This document shows, in pieces, positions 8,485 through 17,033 of a stretch of 64,000 nucleotides of DNA. Each line of letters begins with the position of its first letter. Position 1 is the stretch's first letter. The notes beneath the pieces were generated by a model. That model worked only from the letters and a program-made list of their open reading frames with translations. It did not search any database and had not been told where the DNA came from. The stretch spans positions 66,340-130,339 of the forward strand of contig DBPT01000010.1 of the NCBI GenBank assembly GCA_002304925.1. The letters are read 5' to 3'. The DNA is from Prolixibacteraceae bacterium UBA1413 (lineage in GTDB: Bacteria > Bacteroidota > Bacteroidia > Bacteroidales > Prolixibacteraceae). The position numbers and the translations under genes are program-made.

Positions 8485-8489
8485 TGTTT

Positions 8490-10040
8490 TTATGGCGCTT
8501 TATTTGGTAAAGATACTCTTTTTCCGTTTTTCATTGCTATCACGAAGGCATCTTTTATACCTTCCTGTCTGACCTGGTTTTGCAGAGTGACCGCATCTTC
8601 AAAATTTGCCAGGTTTCCGGTGGTGTACACGGTGGCACCCTCTTCATTGACAAAAGTGTCGATTACCCTTATTTTGGAAATTTTGTCAAACATGGCTTTC
8701 TTTTTCGCCGGAATCTCACGGATGAAAGACCCGAGCTGGATTTTGTAAACAATTCCTTCATCCTTTTCTTCCGGGAGAGTGGTTTCATCTTCTGCTGCCG
8801 TGACTTCGGGATTCTCAGGAAGCGTTTCGGCAAAAGGTCTGAAAATTGAAGGCTCGGGTTCCGCAATCACCTGAGGAGGCAGTGTCATGGCTGCCTGCAC
8901 GGAATCGCGGATCTGGTAAAAGGTTTCATAGACTTCAAATCCGGCGTCCTTCCACCATTCCTGTTCTATGGCAGCTGCCCGGGCAAAATGTTTTTCCATT
9001 TCCGCCTTCGTCAGAAGAGTGAGGTACTCCTCGCTCGATATGGTTTGTGCGAGGGAATCCCTGAGTAGAGGGTGAGCTGTAAGACGATACCGTTTCCTGA
9101 GATTGTCAGTGGATGAGAGCAGTGAATCCAGTTTCCTCTCCATGGCTCTGCCCTCCAGGTAAGCTTCTCTCGCAGCAGGTTCCTGGAACATCTCCAGAAG
9201 AAGATAAGTCACCTTGTCATTGATCCGGAAATCGATATAACGGTCCGGTCCCGGAACCTTTACCGGCTCCGTCAGCCGGGATTCAGGAATGACCGCGATT
9301 TCCGGATCCGCAGCTCCCGGATCCTCTTCGGCGAATGACCTGATTTGTATTGTATCCACCGGTAATTCTATTTTGCCGTCCGGCACCTCCAAGGAAATGA
9401 CCGGCTCATTACCGGGATATTCAGGCCTGGCTTCAGCGCGTTCATCCTCAGCCACTTTCATGTCGGACTTTTCCTCCGGGGGAGGAAGGGTGTCAGTTTC
9501 TTTTGCCTGCTCTTCCGGAACCATCTCCCGGGGCTTTTGTCCGGATGCAATCTCCCTGACCCTCCCCTTACCAGTCACAAAAGGATTTACCTGTCGGTAG
9601 CAAAGGTCGGAGAGTTCATCAATTCCGAGTGCCGTTACCTCTTCCGTACCGGTATTGTTTTTAAAACGGTTGTAATATCGTTGGGCGCTGTTCCAGTTAT
9701 CACGGGCGTGATAAAGAACCCCCAGGTAATAAAAGACCTTGGCGGGGACCTCTTTGGCCGATGCCAGAATCAGGTTTTTCTCGGCATCCAGATCATAGTT
9801 GCCGGTTTCGACGAGAGAGGCTCCCAGAAAATATTTGAGCAGGTAATCATAGGGATAATCATACACAAGTCGTGTAAAAAGCGGTAAGGCAGCATCAAAA
9901 TCTCCATCGTGGAAAAGGGCCACGGCCTTTTCCCTTGTTTCAGGCTGAGTCACCACCCGGCCTGCTGCGTGCCCGGGAGCTACAAATATCAGGACCATCG
10001 ACAAAAGCAGGACGCTTTTTAAATATCCGGTGTTTGCCAT
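8490..10040 (-). CDS. Secreted SPOR-domain protein with TPR-like N-terminus
   Basis: A 516-residue protein if started at MANTGYLKSVLLLSMVLIF, which gives a clean signal peptide ending near GHAAG; the longer ORF adds 37 residues that precede the signal and are probably untranslated. Residues about 30-150 look like tetratricopeptide helices (ALFHDGDFDAALPLFTRLV; LGVLYHARDNWNSAQRYYNR). A proline/glutamate-rich middle follows. The last 90 residues form a SPOR domain (VYKIQLGSFIREIPAKKKA to the end), which binds peptidoglycan stripped of stem peptides at division sites. It is therefore probably periplasmic and involved in the cell wall or division. It heads the run clpS-nfeD-floA. The weak box TATTTTTA near 10055-10065 on this strand may be its promoter. 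Confidence 0.8.
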   Translation of the reverse strand: MANTGYLKSVLLLSMVLIFVAPGHAAGRVVTQPETREKAVALFHDGDFDAALPLFTRLVYDYPYDYLLKYFLGASLVETGNYDLDAEKNLILASAKEVPAKVFYYLGVLYHARDNWNSAQRYYNRFKNNTGTEEVTALGIDELSDLCYRQVNPFVTGKGRVREIASGQKPREMVPEEQAKETDTLPPPEEKSDMKVAEDERAEARPEYPGNEPVISLEVPDGKIELPVDTIQIRSFAEEDPGAADPEIAVIPESRLTEPVKVPGPDRYIDFRINDKVTYLLLEMFQEPAAREAYLEGRAMERKLDSLLSSTDNLRKRYRLTAHPLLRDSLAQTISSEEYLTLLTKAEMEKHFARAAAIEQEWWKDAGFEVYETFYQIRDSVQAAMTLPPQVIAEPEPSIFRPFAETLPENPEVTAAEDETTLPEEKDEGIVYKIQLGSFIREIPAKKKAMFDKISKIRVIDTFVNEEGATVYTTGNLANFEDAVTLQNQVRQEGIKDAFVIAMKNGKRVSLPNKAP

Positions 10041-10168
10041 GCGTTCAGATAAAATTTCTTTCGCACCATAAAAATACAACAATCGTGCAAATTTCGGGAT
10101 AATATTTAATTTTGGGTATTCACATCCACCAAATAAGCATAAAAACTTCAATTGAACAATTTATGGAT

Positions 10169-10176
10169 TATATTTG
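10169..10176 (+). promoter_or_regulatory. TAnnTTTG promoter box of the bcp-recA run
   Basis: TATATTTG matches the -7 consensus exactly and lies 22 bases before the chosen bcp start, leaving a 5' leader of about 16 bases. No TTTG is present at the ideal -33 distance. The box argues against the upstream start in the same frame at 10112. Confidence 0.55.
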
Positions 10177-10198
10177 TAGTGATTACAATCAATACAAT

Positions 10199-10663
10199 AT
10201 GACACTACTGAAAAAAGGGGATAAAGCGCCTGCTTTCCGGGGAATTACCCAGGAAGGAAAGCCGCTTTCGCTTGAAGATTTTGCTGGCCGGAAGCTGATT
10301 CTTTACTTTTATCCCAAGGACAACACCCCGGGTTGTACGGCCGAAGCCTGTGATCTGAACAATAATTACGATGTATGGCTCCAAAGGGGTTACGACGTTG
10401 TGGGTGTAAGTCCCGACTCTACCGCTTCACACCTGAAATTCATTGCCAAATATGGTTTAAGGTTCAACCTGATCTCCGATCCGGAACACCTGATCATGGA
10501 CCAGTATGGGACATGGGGAGAAAAGAAGCTGTACGGGAAGCCTTACATGGGTGTGTTGAGAACCACTTTTCTCATCGATGAAAAGGGGATCATTGAGGAG
10601 GTATTCACCAGAGTGGACACAAAAAACCACACCATTCAGATTGAAGAAACCCTTAATCTTTAA
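10199..10663 (+). CDS. bcp: Thioredoxin-dependent peroxiredoxin (Bcp/PrxQ)
   Basis: A 154-residue peroxiredoxin of the Bcp/PrxQ class, which reduces hydrogen peroxide and organic peroxides using thioredoxin. The catalytic segment is YPKDNTPGCTAEACDLN, with the peroxidatic Cys46 and the resolving Cys51 five residues on, the atypical two-Cys pattern of PrxQ. The start MTLLKKGDKAPAF is preferred over an ATG 29 codons upstream because family members start here and the TATATTTG box lies between. recA follows after 12 bases, so they are probably co-transcribed; pairing of an antioxidant enzyme with recA could reflect response to oxidative damage (inference). Confidence 0.95.
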   Translation: MTLLKKGDKAPAFRGITQEGKPLSLEDFAGRKLILYFYPKDNTPGCTAEACDLNNNYDVWLQRGYDVVGVSPDSTASHLKFIAKYGLRFNLISDPEHLIMDQYGTWGEKKLYGKPYMGVLRTTFLIDEKGIIEEVFTRVDTKNHTIQIEETLNL

Positions 10664-10675
10664 ATCAATCATATC

Positions 10676-11701
10676 ATGACAAAAGAAGAGCAGAGTGCCG
10701 TTAACAAGGAGAAGCTGAAAGCGCTTCAACTGACCCTTGATAAAATTGAAAAGAGCTTCGGAAAAGGTTCCATCATGCGGATGAGTGACAAGCCTGTCGA
10801 GGATGTTCCCGCCATTTCTTCCGGTTCTATAGGTCTGGACGTTGCCCTGGGGATCGGAGGATATCCGAAAGGCCGGATCATTGAGATTTTCGGTCCTGAA
10901 TCATCGGGGAAGACGACGCTGGCCATCCATGCCATTGCCGAAGCCCAGAAGACCGGGGGCATTGCAGCCATCATCGATGCCGAGCATGCCTTTGACCCTT
11001 ATTATGCCCGAAAACTGGGCGTCAACACCGATGAGTTGCTCATTTCACAGCCCGACCACGGGGAACAGGCCCTTGAAATCGCTGATAACCTGATCAGGTC
11101 GGGCGCGATTGACATCGTGGTCATCGACTCAGTGGCTGCCCTCACCCCGAAAGCGGAACTGGAAGGCGATATGGGAGATAACAAACTGGGCCTGCAGGCC
11201 CGGCTGATGTCCCAGGCTTTGCGCAAACTCACCGCCAACATCAGCAAAACCCGCACCTGCTGCATTTTTATAAACCAGTTGCGTGAGAAGATCGGCGTGA
11301 TGTTCGGAAATCCCGAAACCACAACCGGGGGGAACGCCCTGAAGTTCTACTCGTCGGTGCGCCTGGATATCCGCCGGATCGGCCAGATCAAGGACGGGGA
11401 GGAAGTTATGGGCAACAATGTGCGGGTAAAAGTCGTCAAAAACAAAATTGCACCTCCGTTCCGGAAGGCAGAATTCGATATTCTTTACGGGGAAGGGATT
11501 TCCAAGACAGGAGAGATCGTGGATATGGGCGTCAATTTTAACATCATCAAAAAGAGCGGATCCTGGTTCAGCTATGGGGAAACCAAACTCGGTCAGGGTC
11601 GTGACAGCGTTAAGAAATTACTGAAAGACAATCCGGAACTGGCTGCTGAACTGGAAGCCAAAATCATGGAGGTGATCACGACCGTTTCCGCCGTCGGATA
11701 A
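10676..11701 (+). CDS. recA: Recombinase RecA
   Basis: A 341-residue RecA. Walker A is GPESSGKTT (residues 73-81), followed by the conserved DAEHAFDPYYARKLGV, Walker B VVIDSVAALTP, loop L1-L2 segments (MSQALRKLTANISKT; FGNPETTTGGNALKFY) and the KNKIAPPF motif. RecA catalyses strand exchange in recombination and triggers LexA cleavage in the SOS response. The C-terminal tail is short. It lies 12 bases after bcp and 54 bases before thrA on the same strand. No LexA-type palindrome was recognised, but Bacteroidota operators are poorly defined by eye. Confidence 0.98.
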   Translation: MTKEEQSAVNKEKLKALQLTLDKIEKSFGKGSIMRMSDKPVEDVPAISSGSIGLDVALGIGGYPKGRIIEIFGPESSGKTTLAIHAIAEAQKTGGIAAIIDAEHAFDPYYARKLGVNTDELLISQPDHGEQALEIADNLIRSGAIDIVVIDSVAALTPKAELEGDMGDNKLGLQARLMSQALRKLTANISKTRTCCIFINQLREKIGVMFGNPETTTGGNALKFYSSVRLDIRRIGQIKDGEEVMGNNVRVKVVKNKIAPPFRKAEFDILYGEGISKTGEIVDMGVNFNIIKKSGSWFSYGETKLGQGRDSVKKLLKDNPELAAELEAKIMEVITTVSAVG

Positions 11702-11755
11702 GGCATCCTGATCACCGGGGAATTCTGGCTTCTCTTCCATACATTGTTTCATATT

Positions 11756-14176
11756 ATGAAAGTGTTGAAATTCGGCGGGACATCTATTGGCACCGCCGGC
11801 AATATCCGTAAGGTAAAAGAGATTCTATCCCGGGAATCCGGGGATGTGTTGGTTGTGGTTTCCGCCCTGGGGGGGGTTACCGATCAGATCCTCCTTACTG
11901 CCCGTATGGCTGCGTCAGGGAAAAGGGATTTCCATCCGGCCCTCGGAGAGATCAGGGAGCGGCATCGGGCGCTCATCAGGGAACTCTATCCAGGAGGGAA
12001 TGGGGTGGACTCCAAAATTGAGGCGATTCTCAGGGAACTGGAACAGGTACTGACGGGTATTGCCCTGGTGAACGAACTGACTTCCAAAACCCTGGACCGG
12101 ATCCTGAGCATGGGGGAGCGGATGTCATCCAACCTTATCGCCCCATACCTCGGGGCCACCCTGGTGGATTCTGCCGGGCTGATCGTCACCGACAGCAGCT
12201 TTGGCAAGGCAGCAGTGGACTTCAGCATGACCACCTTCCGTATCGGGGAAGCATTGGGAGATTTCCACGGGAAAGCACTGGCACCCGGATTTATCGCCCG
12301 CAGCAAAGACGGGGATTATACCACCCTGGGACGGGGTGGTTCCGACTATTCCGCATCCATCTTCGCAGCCATCCTGGGTGCCGAATCCCTGGAAATCTGG
12401 ACCGATGTCGACGGGTTCATGACTGCCGATCCCCGGGTGATCGACAACGCCTATACCATCCCCCATCTCACCTATGCCGAAGCCATGGAACTCTCCAACT
12501 TCGGCGCCAAGGTGATTTATCCGCCTACCATTCTTCCCGTATACAAGAAGGAAATCCCCGTCCTGATCAAAAACACCATGCATCCGGAAGCTCCCGGAAC
12601 GATGATCACCAAAACTTCCCTCAACGGCAGGGAAAAACCCATCAAGGGAATTTCCTCGATCCCGGGAATTGCCCTGATCACCATTCAGGGAATTGGCATG
12701 GTGGGCGTTTCGGGTATTGCCATGCGGCTCTTTACAGCCCTTGCCCGCGAAAAAATCAACATCATCCTCATCTCCCAGGCCTCCTCTGAAAATACCATCA
12801 GCATTGCCATTGAGGAGTCCCTGGCTGAAAAGGCGGAAGAATCCATCCGGGGTGAGTTTGAAAAAGAGATTGCGAAGGAACTGATCAACAGGGTGCTGGT
12901 GGAAGTCAACCTCTCGATTGTAGCCATCGTGGGTGAAAATATGAAACATTCCACCGGGGTTGCCGGAAAACTCTTCAGCACCATCGGGAGAAATGGCATC
13001 AACGTGGTTGCCATCGCCCAGGGGGCTTCCGAGTTTAACATCTCCTGGGTGGTGCGGAACGGGGACCTCCGGAAGACCCTCAATGTGGTCCATGAATCCT
13101 TCTTCCTTTCTGAAAATGTCCAGTTAAATCTCTTCCTCATAGGTACCGGGCTGGTGGGGAGCCACCTGCTCAGCCAGATCGGCGGACAACAGGAGCGGCT
13201 TCTACGGGAAAGCCATCTCAACATCCGGCTTGCCGGAATTGCCAACCGGAAAAACATGCTCTTCGACCGGGACGGAATCGAAGTGAACCGTTATGCCGAA
13301 AATCTCTCCGAAAAAGGAGAACCTTCCTCTGTAAAAGGTTTCATAGAGAAAATGATCTCCCTGAACATGTATAACTCGGTTTTTGTCGATTGTACGGCTT
13401 CGGGAGAGGTTGCGGCAGCTTACCAGCAGATCCTGGAAGAGAACATCTCCATCGTGGCAGCTAACAAAATCGCCGCCTCTTCCAGCTTCGACAATTACAT
13501 CAGGCTGAAACGAACCGCAAAGCGCAAGGGCATCAAATTCCTCTTCGAGACCAATGTGGGAGCTGGTTTACCGATCATCAACACCCTCAACGACCTGGTA
13601 AACTCAGGCGATAAGGTACTGAAAATCGAGGCGGTACTCAGCGGAACGCTCAACTTCATCTTCAACACCCTTTCCGCAGAAATCCCATTGAGCAAAACCA
13701 TCAGGATGGCCAGGGAGGCAGGCTATACGGAACCGGATCCCCGGGTCGACCTTAGCGGTACCGATGTCATGCGGAAGCTGCTGATCCTGGCACGCGAATC
13801 GGGGTATCGCCTCGATCCGGAGGATGTCAGGGTCAATCCTTTTATTCCGCTTGAATATTTCGAAGGAAACCTGGAGGAATTCTGGCGAAAAATCCCGGCA
13901 TTGGATCCAGTTTTTGAGGAAAAACGCAAAATCCTGGCACAACAGGACAAGAAGTGGCGTTTTGTTGCGAGTTTTGAGGATGGAAACGCCGAGGTGGGGC
14001 TTCGTGAGATTGACAGCCGTCATCCTTTTTATGACCTGGAAGGGAGCAACAACCTGATCATTTACCGGACCGTCCGGTACAATGAATTCCCGATGCTCAT
14101 CAAGGGCTATGGAGCAGGAGCTGCAGTTACCGCCGCCGGGGTCTTTGCCGACCTTATCAAAGTATCCAACATTTAA
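11756..14176 (+). CDS. thrA: Bifunctional aspartokinase / homoserine dehydrogenase
   Basis: An 806-residue fusion for the first and third steps of the aspartate pathway to threonine. The N-terminal kinase starts MKVLKFGGTSIGTAGNI with the KFGGTS phosphate motif; tandem ACT regulatory domains follow (GIALITIQGIGMVGVSGIA; LSIVAIVGENMKHSTGVAGK), as in threonine-feedback-regulated ThrA. From about residue 455 the dehydrogenase has the nucleotide-binding motif LIGTGLVGSHLL and the homoserine-binding AREAGYTEPDPRVDLSGTDV. The start is four codons inside the longest ORF because MKVLKFGG is the family start. The dehydrogenase product homoserine feeds the phosphoglycerate-mutase-like kinase downstream. 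The stop codon is followed by a second in-frame TAA six bases on. Confidence 0.97.
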   Translation: MKVLKFGGTSIGTAGNIRKVKEILSRESGDVLVVVSALGGVTDQILLTARMAASGKRDFHPALGEIRERHRALIRELYPGGNGVDSKIEAILRELEQVLTGIALVNELTSKTLDRILSMGERMSSNLIAPYLGATLVDSAGLIVTDSSFGKAAVDFSMTTFRIGEALGDFHGKALAPGFIARSKDGDYTTLGRGGSDYSASIFAAILGAESLEIWTDVDGFMTADPRVIDNAYTIPHLTYAEAMELSNFGAKVIYPPTILPVYKKEIPVLIKNTMHPEAPGTMITKTSLNGREKPIKGISSIPGIALITIQGIGMVGVSGIAMRLFTALAREKINIILISQASSENTISIAIEESLAEKAEESIRGEFEKEIAKELINRVLVEVNLSIVAIVGENMKHSTGVAGKLFSTIGRNGINVVAIAQGASEFNISWVVRNGDLRKTLNVVHESFFLSENVQLNLFLIGTGLVGSHLLSQIGGQQERLLRESHLNIRLAGIANRKNMLFDRDGIEVNRYAENLSEKGEPSSVKGFIEKMISLNMYNSVFVDCTASGEVAAAYQQILEENISIVAANKIAASSSFDNYIRLKRTAKRKGIKFLFETNVGAGLPIINTLNDLVNSGDKVLKIEAVLSGTLNFIFNTLSAEIPLSKTIRMAREAGYTEPDPRVDLSGTDVMRKLLILARESGYRLDPEDVRVNPFIPLEYFEGNLEEFWRKIPALDPVFEEKRKILAQQDKKWRFVASFEDGNAEVGLREIDSRHPFYDLEGSNNLIIYRTVRYNEFPMLIKGYGAGAAVTAAGVFADLIKVSNI

Positions 14177-14202
14177 GGGTAAGGTTTGAGGTTGAGGTTG
14201 TA
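14174..14202 (+). repeat. Stop-anchored hexamer array after thrA
   Basis: The thrA stop continues as TAA GGG TAA GGT, then TTGAGGTTGAGG with one extra T that breaks the frame. It belongs to the same dispersed hexamer family (GGTTGA/GGTTAA) seen after proS, the GT2 gene and the ABC permease gene. Confidence 0.75.
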
Positions 14203-14213
14203 AATTTTTCGTC

Positions 14214-14372
14214 ATGAAATATCCATGCATCATTTATGCACCAACCGGTGAAAAATTGCGAAGCTATTTCTTGCGACCACTGAAACGGACAATAGCCGCA
14301 AAAATAAGCCGCATGGATATTACATCTGTTTCACAGAATGAACCACAACAACGTAATATTTTAAACAGATGA
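14214..14372 (+). CDS. Possible 52-residue small protein in the threonine operon
   Basis: A small ORF (MKYPCIIYAPTGEKLRSYFL...QRNILNR) runs from ATG 14214 to TGA 14370-14372, and its stop overlaps the ATG of the homoserine kinase gene (ATGA), an arrangement typical of translational coupling. It fills most of the 192-base gap after thrA. The peptide is basic, has no signal peptide or membrane segment, and is not rich in Thr or Ile, so it does not look like a classical attenuation leader. It matches no family I know. It may be a real coupled small protein, a decayed gene, or chance. Confidence 0.35.
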   Translation: MKYPCIIYAPTGEKLRSYFLRPLKRTIAAKISRMDITSVSQNEPQQRNILNR

Positions 14373-15577
14373 AGTATGTTATCATTCTCGGGGATGGCAT
14401 GGCCGATGAGCCCATCGGGGAACTCGGGAACAAGACGCCCCTGCAGGTCGCCCGAACGCCGGCCATGGACAGGCTGGCACAGCGGGGATGCAGCGGCATG
14501 CTCCAAACCATTCCCGCGGGGATGCAGCCGGGGAGCGAAATTGCCAACCTGGCGGTGCTGGGATACGATGTAAAGGCGGTGTTTGAAGGACGTGGCGTTC
14601 TGGAAGCCGCCAGCATAGGCGTGGACATAGCCCCCGGCGACCTAGCCCTCCGGTGTAACCTCGTTTGTATCGAAGAGGGGAAAATAAAGAATCACTCAGC
14701 CGGACATATTACTACGGAAGAGGCCGCGGAGATCATCGCCTTTCTCTCCAGAACAATGGGAAATGAGATGATTCGTTTTTACCCGGGGGTCTCTTACCGC
14801 CACCTCCTGGTGATCGGGGGAGGCAGCAAACATCTCGACTGCACGCCACCCCACGATGTCATGGGCACCCCGTTCCGCCAGGTGCTGGTCAGGCCGCAAA
14901 ACGGAGAGGCCCGAAAAACCGCCTCTCTTCTCAATTACCTGATTGCAAGAAGCCGTTCCCTGCTGGAGGAGCATCCCGTAAATCAAAAAAGAAAAGCCGG
15001 GGGAAAGGATCCTGCCACCTGCATCTGGCCCTGGTCTCCGGGTTACCGGCCGCAGATGCCTACCCTGCAGGAGCTTTACGGCATCGGCAGGTCAGCCGTG
15101 ATATCGGCCGTCGACCTGATCCAGGGCATCGGCGTCTACGCAGGCATGGAAGTCATTAAAGTGAAAGGCGCCACGGGGCTCTATGATACCAATTACGAGG
15201 GGAAAGCCCGGGCGACCATCGATGCCCTGAGGAACCACGACCTGGTATACCTTCATGTGGAAGCCAGCGACGAAGCCGGACACGAGGGAAATCCCTCCCT
15301 GAAGGTGAAAACCATCGAAAACCTCGATCAGCGTGTGGTAAAACCCATCATGGAGGCTTGCGACAACATGGAGGAATCCGTGACCATCGCCCTCCTCCCC
15401 GACCACCCCACCCCATGCGCAATCCGCACCCATACCCGGGATGCTGTACCCTTCGTCATCTATACACCGGGAAGGGAAGCTGACGGCGTGATCGATTTCG
15501 ATGAATTCTCGGCTCAAACAGGAGGTTATGGATTGTTGAGCGGAAACGAATTCATGAAAACTTTGCTTAGAAGGTGA
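14369..15577 (+). CDS. Phosphoglycerate-mutase-like homoserine kinase
   Basis: A 402-residue member of the alkaline phosphatase superfamily, of the cofactor-independent phosphoglycerate mutase (ApgM) type: the start MKYVIILGDGMADEPIGELG carries the metal ligand motif GDGM, GSEIANLAVLGYD holds the nucleophile region, and VEASDEAGHEGN and LLPDHPTPC hold the remaining metal ligands. By sequence it would be called a mutase, but its place between thrA and thrC, with no GHMP-type thrB nearby, fits the group known as proposed homoserine kinase (TIGR02535), reported to phosphorylate homoserine in Bacteroides. I infer that role here. It is cytosolic. The start overlaps the stop of a small upstream ORF. 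Confidence 0.85.
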   Translation: MKYVIILGDGMADEPIGELGNKTPLQVARTPAMDRLAQRGCSGMLQTIPAGMQPGSEIANLAVLGYDVKAVFEGRGVLEAASIGVDIAPGDLALRCNLVCIEEGKIKNHSAGHITTEEAAEIIAFLSRTMGNEMIRFYPGVSYRHLLVIGGGSKHLDCTPPHDVMGTPFRQVLVRPQNGEARKTASLLNYLIARSRSLLEEHPVNQKRKAGGKDPATCIWPWSPGYRPQMPTLQELYGIGRSAVISAVDLIQGIGVYAGMEVIKVKGATGLYDTNYEGKARATIDALRNHDLVYLHVEASDEAGHEGNPSLKVKTIENLDQRVVKPIMEACDNMEESVTIALLPDHPTPCAIRTHTRDAVPFVIYTPGREADGVIDFDEFSAQTGGYGLLSGNEFMKTLLRR

Positions 15578-15640
15578 AAGGACTTTTCTTTGCCACCGGT
15601 TCATTAAGCAGAGCAAAATCCAGACAAAAGACAGCTGTTT

Positions 15641-15680
15641 GAGGTTAAGATTAAGATTAAGATTAAGATTAAGATTAAGG
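15641..15680 (+). repeat. (GATTAA)5 hexamer array before thrC
   Basis: Five perfect tandem copies of GATTAA (15649-15678), preceded by GAGGTTAA, a degenerate unit of the same family. The array lies between the homoserine kinase stop (15577) and the thrC start (15699). In the thrC frame it encodes a Leu-Arg repeat that extends the ORF upstream to a TTG; this is an artefact of the repeat. Confidence 0.9.
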
Positions 15681-15698
15681 ACAAAAGATTCAACATTC

Positions 15699-17009
15699 GT
15701 GAAGTATTACAGCACCAGTAAAATCTCCTCTCCCGTTTCGCTCGGCGAAGCGGTTATCCGCGGACTGGCAGGCGACGGCGGACTTTATATGCCGGAGCGG
15801 ATAAAGCGGTTTGACCCTGATTTCTTCAGGTCCGTCCACCGGCTTACCTTTCAGGAAATCGCCTTTGAGGTGGCCGCCCTTTTCTTTGACGAGGATATCC
15901 CGGAAGATGATCTGAGAACCATCGTAAACGACACCCTCTCCTTTGAATGCCCGGTAGTACCAGTGACCGGGAACATCTGGTCGCTGGAGTTATTCCACGG
16001 CCCCACGCTGGCCTTCAAGGATGTTGGGGCCCGGTTTATGGCCCGCATGCTCCGATATTTCCTGATGGGAGAAAACGGGCAGGTCACGGTGCTGGTGGCA
16101 ACCTCGGGTGATACGGGAAGCGCTGTGGCCAACGGATTCCTGGGGGTGGACGGCATCCGGGTCGTAGTGCTCTACCCGAAGGGAAAGGTGAGCCAGATCC
16201 AGGAAAAACAGTTTACCACCCTAGGACATAATATAACGGCCCTGGAAGTGGATGGCACTTTCGACGATTGCCAGCGGCTGGTGAAAACCGCCTTTTCCGA
16301 TGAGGCGCTGAACAAAAGAGTGGCGCTGACTTCGGCCAACTCCATCAATGTGGCCCGTTTCCTGCCCCAGGCGTTTTATTATTTCAACGCCTTTGCCCGG
16401 TTAAGAGAACAGGGAGCCCTTCACGGAGAAGCCTGGGTGGTGGCCGTACCCAGCGGCAACTTCGGCAATCAGACGGCCGGACTCTTTGCCCGGGAGATGG
16501 GACTTCCCGTGTCGCGATTCATCGCCGCCAACAATAGCAATGACGTGGTCTTTAAGTACCTGAAAACCGGAAAATACGAACCCCGGCCTTCCGTGGAAAC
16601 CATCGCCAACGCCATGGACGTAGGTGCTCCCAGTAATTTCGCCCGTATCCTCGACCTGTACGGTCATTCCTGGCAGAAAATCAGAACCCTTGTGTCGGGA
16701 TTCCGGATCGACGATAAGGGCATAAAAGAGACCATCAGAAGGGTGCACGACACAACGGGATACCTCTGCGATCCCCATGGCGCCTGCGGATATGCCGCCC
16801 TCGAAGAACAACTCAACAAAGACGAGACCGGCACTTTCCTGGAGACCGCCCATCCAGCCAAGTTCACCTCCACCATGGAGGAAATCCTCGGCAAGGGGAT
16901 AGTCCCCCTTCCCGATAAACTGGCAGCCTTCATGAAAGGGAAAAAACAGTCGGTGGAAATCAGCGGAAAGTATGCCAGTTTCCGGGAGTGGCTGGAGCAT
17001 TTGCAATAA
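15699..17009 (+). CDS. thrC: Threonine synthase
   Basis: A 436-residue pyridoxal-phosphate enzyme that converts O-phosphohomoserine to threonine. The PLP lysine is in GPTLAFKDVGARFMARML, the phosphate-binding stretch in VATSGDTGSAVANGF, and the chain continues through the usual LTSANSINVARFLPQAFYY and AVPSGNFGNQTAGLF. I choose the GTG at 15699, giving VKYYSTSKISSPVSLGEAV, because Bacteroidota homologues start M-K-Y-Y-S-T; the longer reading comes from the GATTAA array. It completes the thrA-homoserine kinase-thrC run. A promoter was not recognised between the kinase and thrC, so co-transcription is likely. Confidence 0.95.
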   Translation: MKYYSTSKISSPVSLGEAVIRGLAGDGGLYMPERIKRFDPDFFRSVHRLTFQEIAFEVAALFFDEDIPEDDLRTIVNDTLSFECPVVPVTGNIWSLELFHGPTLAFKDVGARFMARMLRYFLMGENGQVTVLVATSGDTGSAVANGFLGVDGIRVVVLYPKGKVSQIQEKQFTTLGHNITALEVDGTFDDCQRLVKTAFSDEALNKRVALTSANSINVARFLPQAFYYFNAFARLREQGALHGEAWVVAVPSGNFGNQTAGLFAREMGLPVSRFIAANNSNDVVFKYLKTGKYEPRPSVETIANAMDVGAPSNFARILDLYGHSWQKIRTLVSGFRIDDKGIKETIRRVHDTTGYLCDPHGACGYAALEEQLNKDETGTFLETAHPAKFTSTMEEILGKGIVPLPDKLAAFMKGKKQSVEISGKYASFREWLEHLQ

Positions 17010-17033
17010 CCACCCCGTCATTCCGATCCTCCC

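Noticed and set aside
10041..10151. Upstream extension of the SPOR-domain protein by 37 residues
   Set aside because: It precedes a clean signal peptide and would overlap the start region of the divergent bcp gene's leader.
10112..10198. Upstream start for bcp
   Set aside because: The promoter box at 10169-10176 lies inside, and family members start at MTLLKKG.
12125..13093. A 322-codon minus-strand ORF opposite thrA
   Set aside because: It is opposite a strongly conserved gene and shows the composition (Gly, Asp, His rich) expected of an antisense frame.
15639..15698. Leu-Arg repeat N-terminus of threonine synthase
   Set aside because: It comes from the GATTAA array and a TTG; the family start V/M-K-Y-Y-S-T lies at 15699.
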